From JAHBVH01 sp034437715 (lineage in GTDB: Bacteria > Chloroflexota > Anaerolineae > Caldilineales > Caldilineaceae), in the NCBI GenBank assembly GCA_034437715.1, contig DAOTTR010000161.1:1-64000 (forward strand): DNA of 64,000 bases, written 5' to 3'. Below the pieces are notes generated by a model that made no database searches, was not told the origin of the DNA, and was given only the letters and a program-made list of their open reading frames with translations. A program made the position numbers and the translations under genes. The first letter of the stretch is position 1; each line of letters starts with the position of its first letter. Below are positions 63,516 to 64,000 of the stretch, piece after piece.

Positions 63516-63860
63516 AAGCGGCAAGAATAGCAGAGAAATTACGAAAGCGCAAAAACACAAGAAACCGAATCCAGACCAATTTGTCTGAGGTAATTTGCCA
63601 AATCAATCTGATTATGACATCCTGTAGTATCATTGCATACGGTAAGTATGCATATCGTAGGCAAAAAATTATGGCATAAGATTGGCAACAATAGAATTAC
63701 AAGTTTGTTACATTTTTGTTGTAGCACGTATGCGATTTAATATGAGTGTTGTCGCGTATCAGCGAAATTAGGCGGGTATGGCGTAGGTGGTGAAATTTTT
63801 GCTAACAGTTTGTCATTAAATACTTCTAAAACTTCTGAAAAATCGATAAGGAGCAATAAG

Positions 63861-64000
63861 ATGCCAATTACAGCACGCGGCGCGATTGCGCGCAAGCCAG
63901 GCGCACCGGTCAGTATTGAAGAATTTGTGATCGATGATCCGGGGCAGGATGAAATTCTGGTGCGGATTCTTGCTTCGGGTGTTTGTCATACGGATCTAGG
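63861..64000 (+). CDS. Zinc-dependent alcohol dehydrogenase, N-terminal part
   Basis: Runs off the window end; 46 codons are visible. MPITARGAIARKPGAPVSIE and ILVRILASGVCHTDL match the start of class III-like/mycothiol-type Zn alcohol dehydrogenases, with the first zinc ligand Cys in GVCHTD. AAGGAG lies 8 bases before the ATG. The 345-bp region upstream (63516-63860) is A/T-rich with no other feature I can support. Confidence 0.85.
   Translation, partial: MPITARGAIARKPGAPVSIEEFVIDDPGQDEILVRILASGVCHTDL

Noticed and set aside
1..64000. tRNA or rRNA genes
   Set aside because: No T-loop/acceptor pattern or rRNA-like stretch was noticed on either strand; a dedicated tRNA scan would be needed to be certain.

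Overview
The window looks like a chromosomal stretch of a free-living, heterotrophic bacterium. The best guess is Chloroflexota (Anaerolineae/Caldilinea-like). The reasons are the Thr/Pro-rich lipoprotein linker, large BTAD-ATPase-TPR regulators, dinucleotide-sugar-type GT39 membrane proteins, VIT/vWA and CAP-LysM surface proteins, an orphan Flp pilin and many dispersed hairpin repeats. This placement is an inference from gene content; no rRNA or tRNA gene was seen to anchor it.

Layout. 1-7.8 kb: a 431-bp terminal-inverted-repeat element, a lipoprotein, a DUF2877 protein, a MoxR ATPase, an ankyrin protein, hisC, two decayed gene fragments, an orphan BrnA-like antitoxin, an alpha/beta hydrolase and a VOC protein. 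Three 101-bp CTAG-ended repeats are threaded through this part. 7.9-17 kb: a broken AfsR-like ATPase/TPR regulator, a berberine-bridge-type FAD oxidase, an intact 1104-aa AfsR-like regulator and a hicBA toxin-antitoxin pair. 17-23.3 kb: a minus-strand metabolic block with two D-2-hydroxyacid dehydrogenases (one strikingly like plant hydroxypyruvate reductase), a deacetylase-like protein, an SDR and a class V aminotransferase. 23.5-34.4 kb: enoyl-CoA hydratase, the DUF2157/DUF4401/GDYXXLXY membrane trio, small membrane proteins, a Gfo/Idh oxidoreductase, a GT39 glycosyltransferase and a VIT/vWA protein.

34.8-41 kb holds the conserved stress operon prkA - yeaH-like (DUF444) - spoVR. The spoVR gene is interrupted in frame by a 401-codon intein carrying a LAGLIDADG homing endonuclease and an HTH-like segment. 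41-46 kb encodes a membrane protein, a fused GHMP sugar kinase/nucleotide-sugar pyrophosphorylase (domain order opposite to Bacteroides FKP) and a divergent GalU-like enzyme. These last two probably work together in activating a sugar for surface glycans. 47.8-53.8 kb has tandem S41 (CtpA) proteases, smpB, a TnpB-only insertion element placed right against queA, and a small Flp pilin gene. 54.5-64 kb carries a dehydrogenase/oxidoreductase/threonine aldolase block, a HAD phosphatase, a VTT membrane protein with an aldo/keto reductase, a CAP-LysM secreted protein and the start of a Zn-alcohol dehydrogenase.

Intergenic DNA is unusually rich in structured repeats. At least five families are visible: 101-bp CTAG repeats (3 copies), ~160-bp AAAGACT-ended repeats (3 copies), AGACCTGTAGGGTCT hairpins (3 copies), GTAGGT hairpins with compensatory stem changes (2 copies), and elements sharing ATTCGTG or GGGCATGAGG arms. 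Several touch gene ends and appear to have shaped gene decay here.
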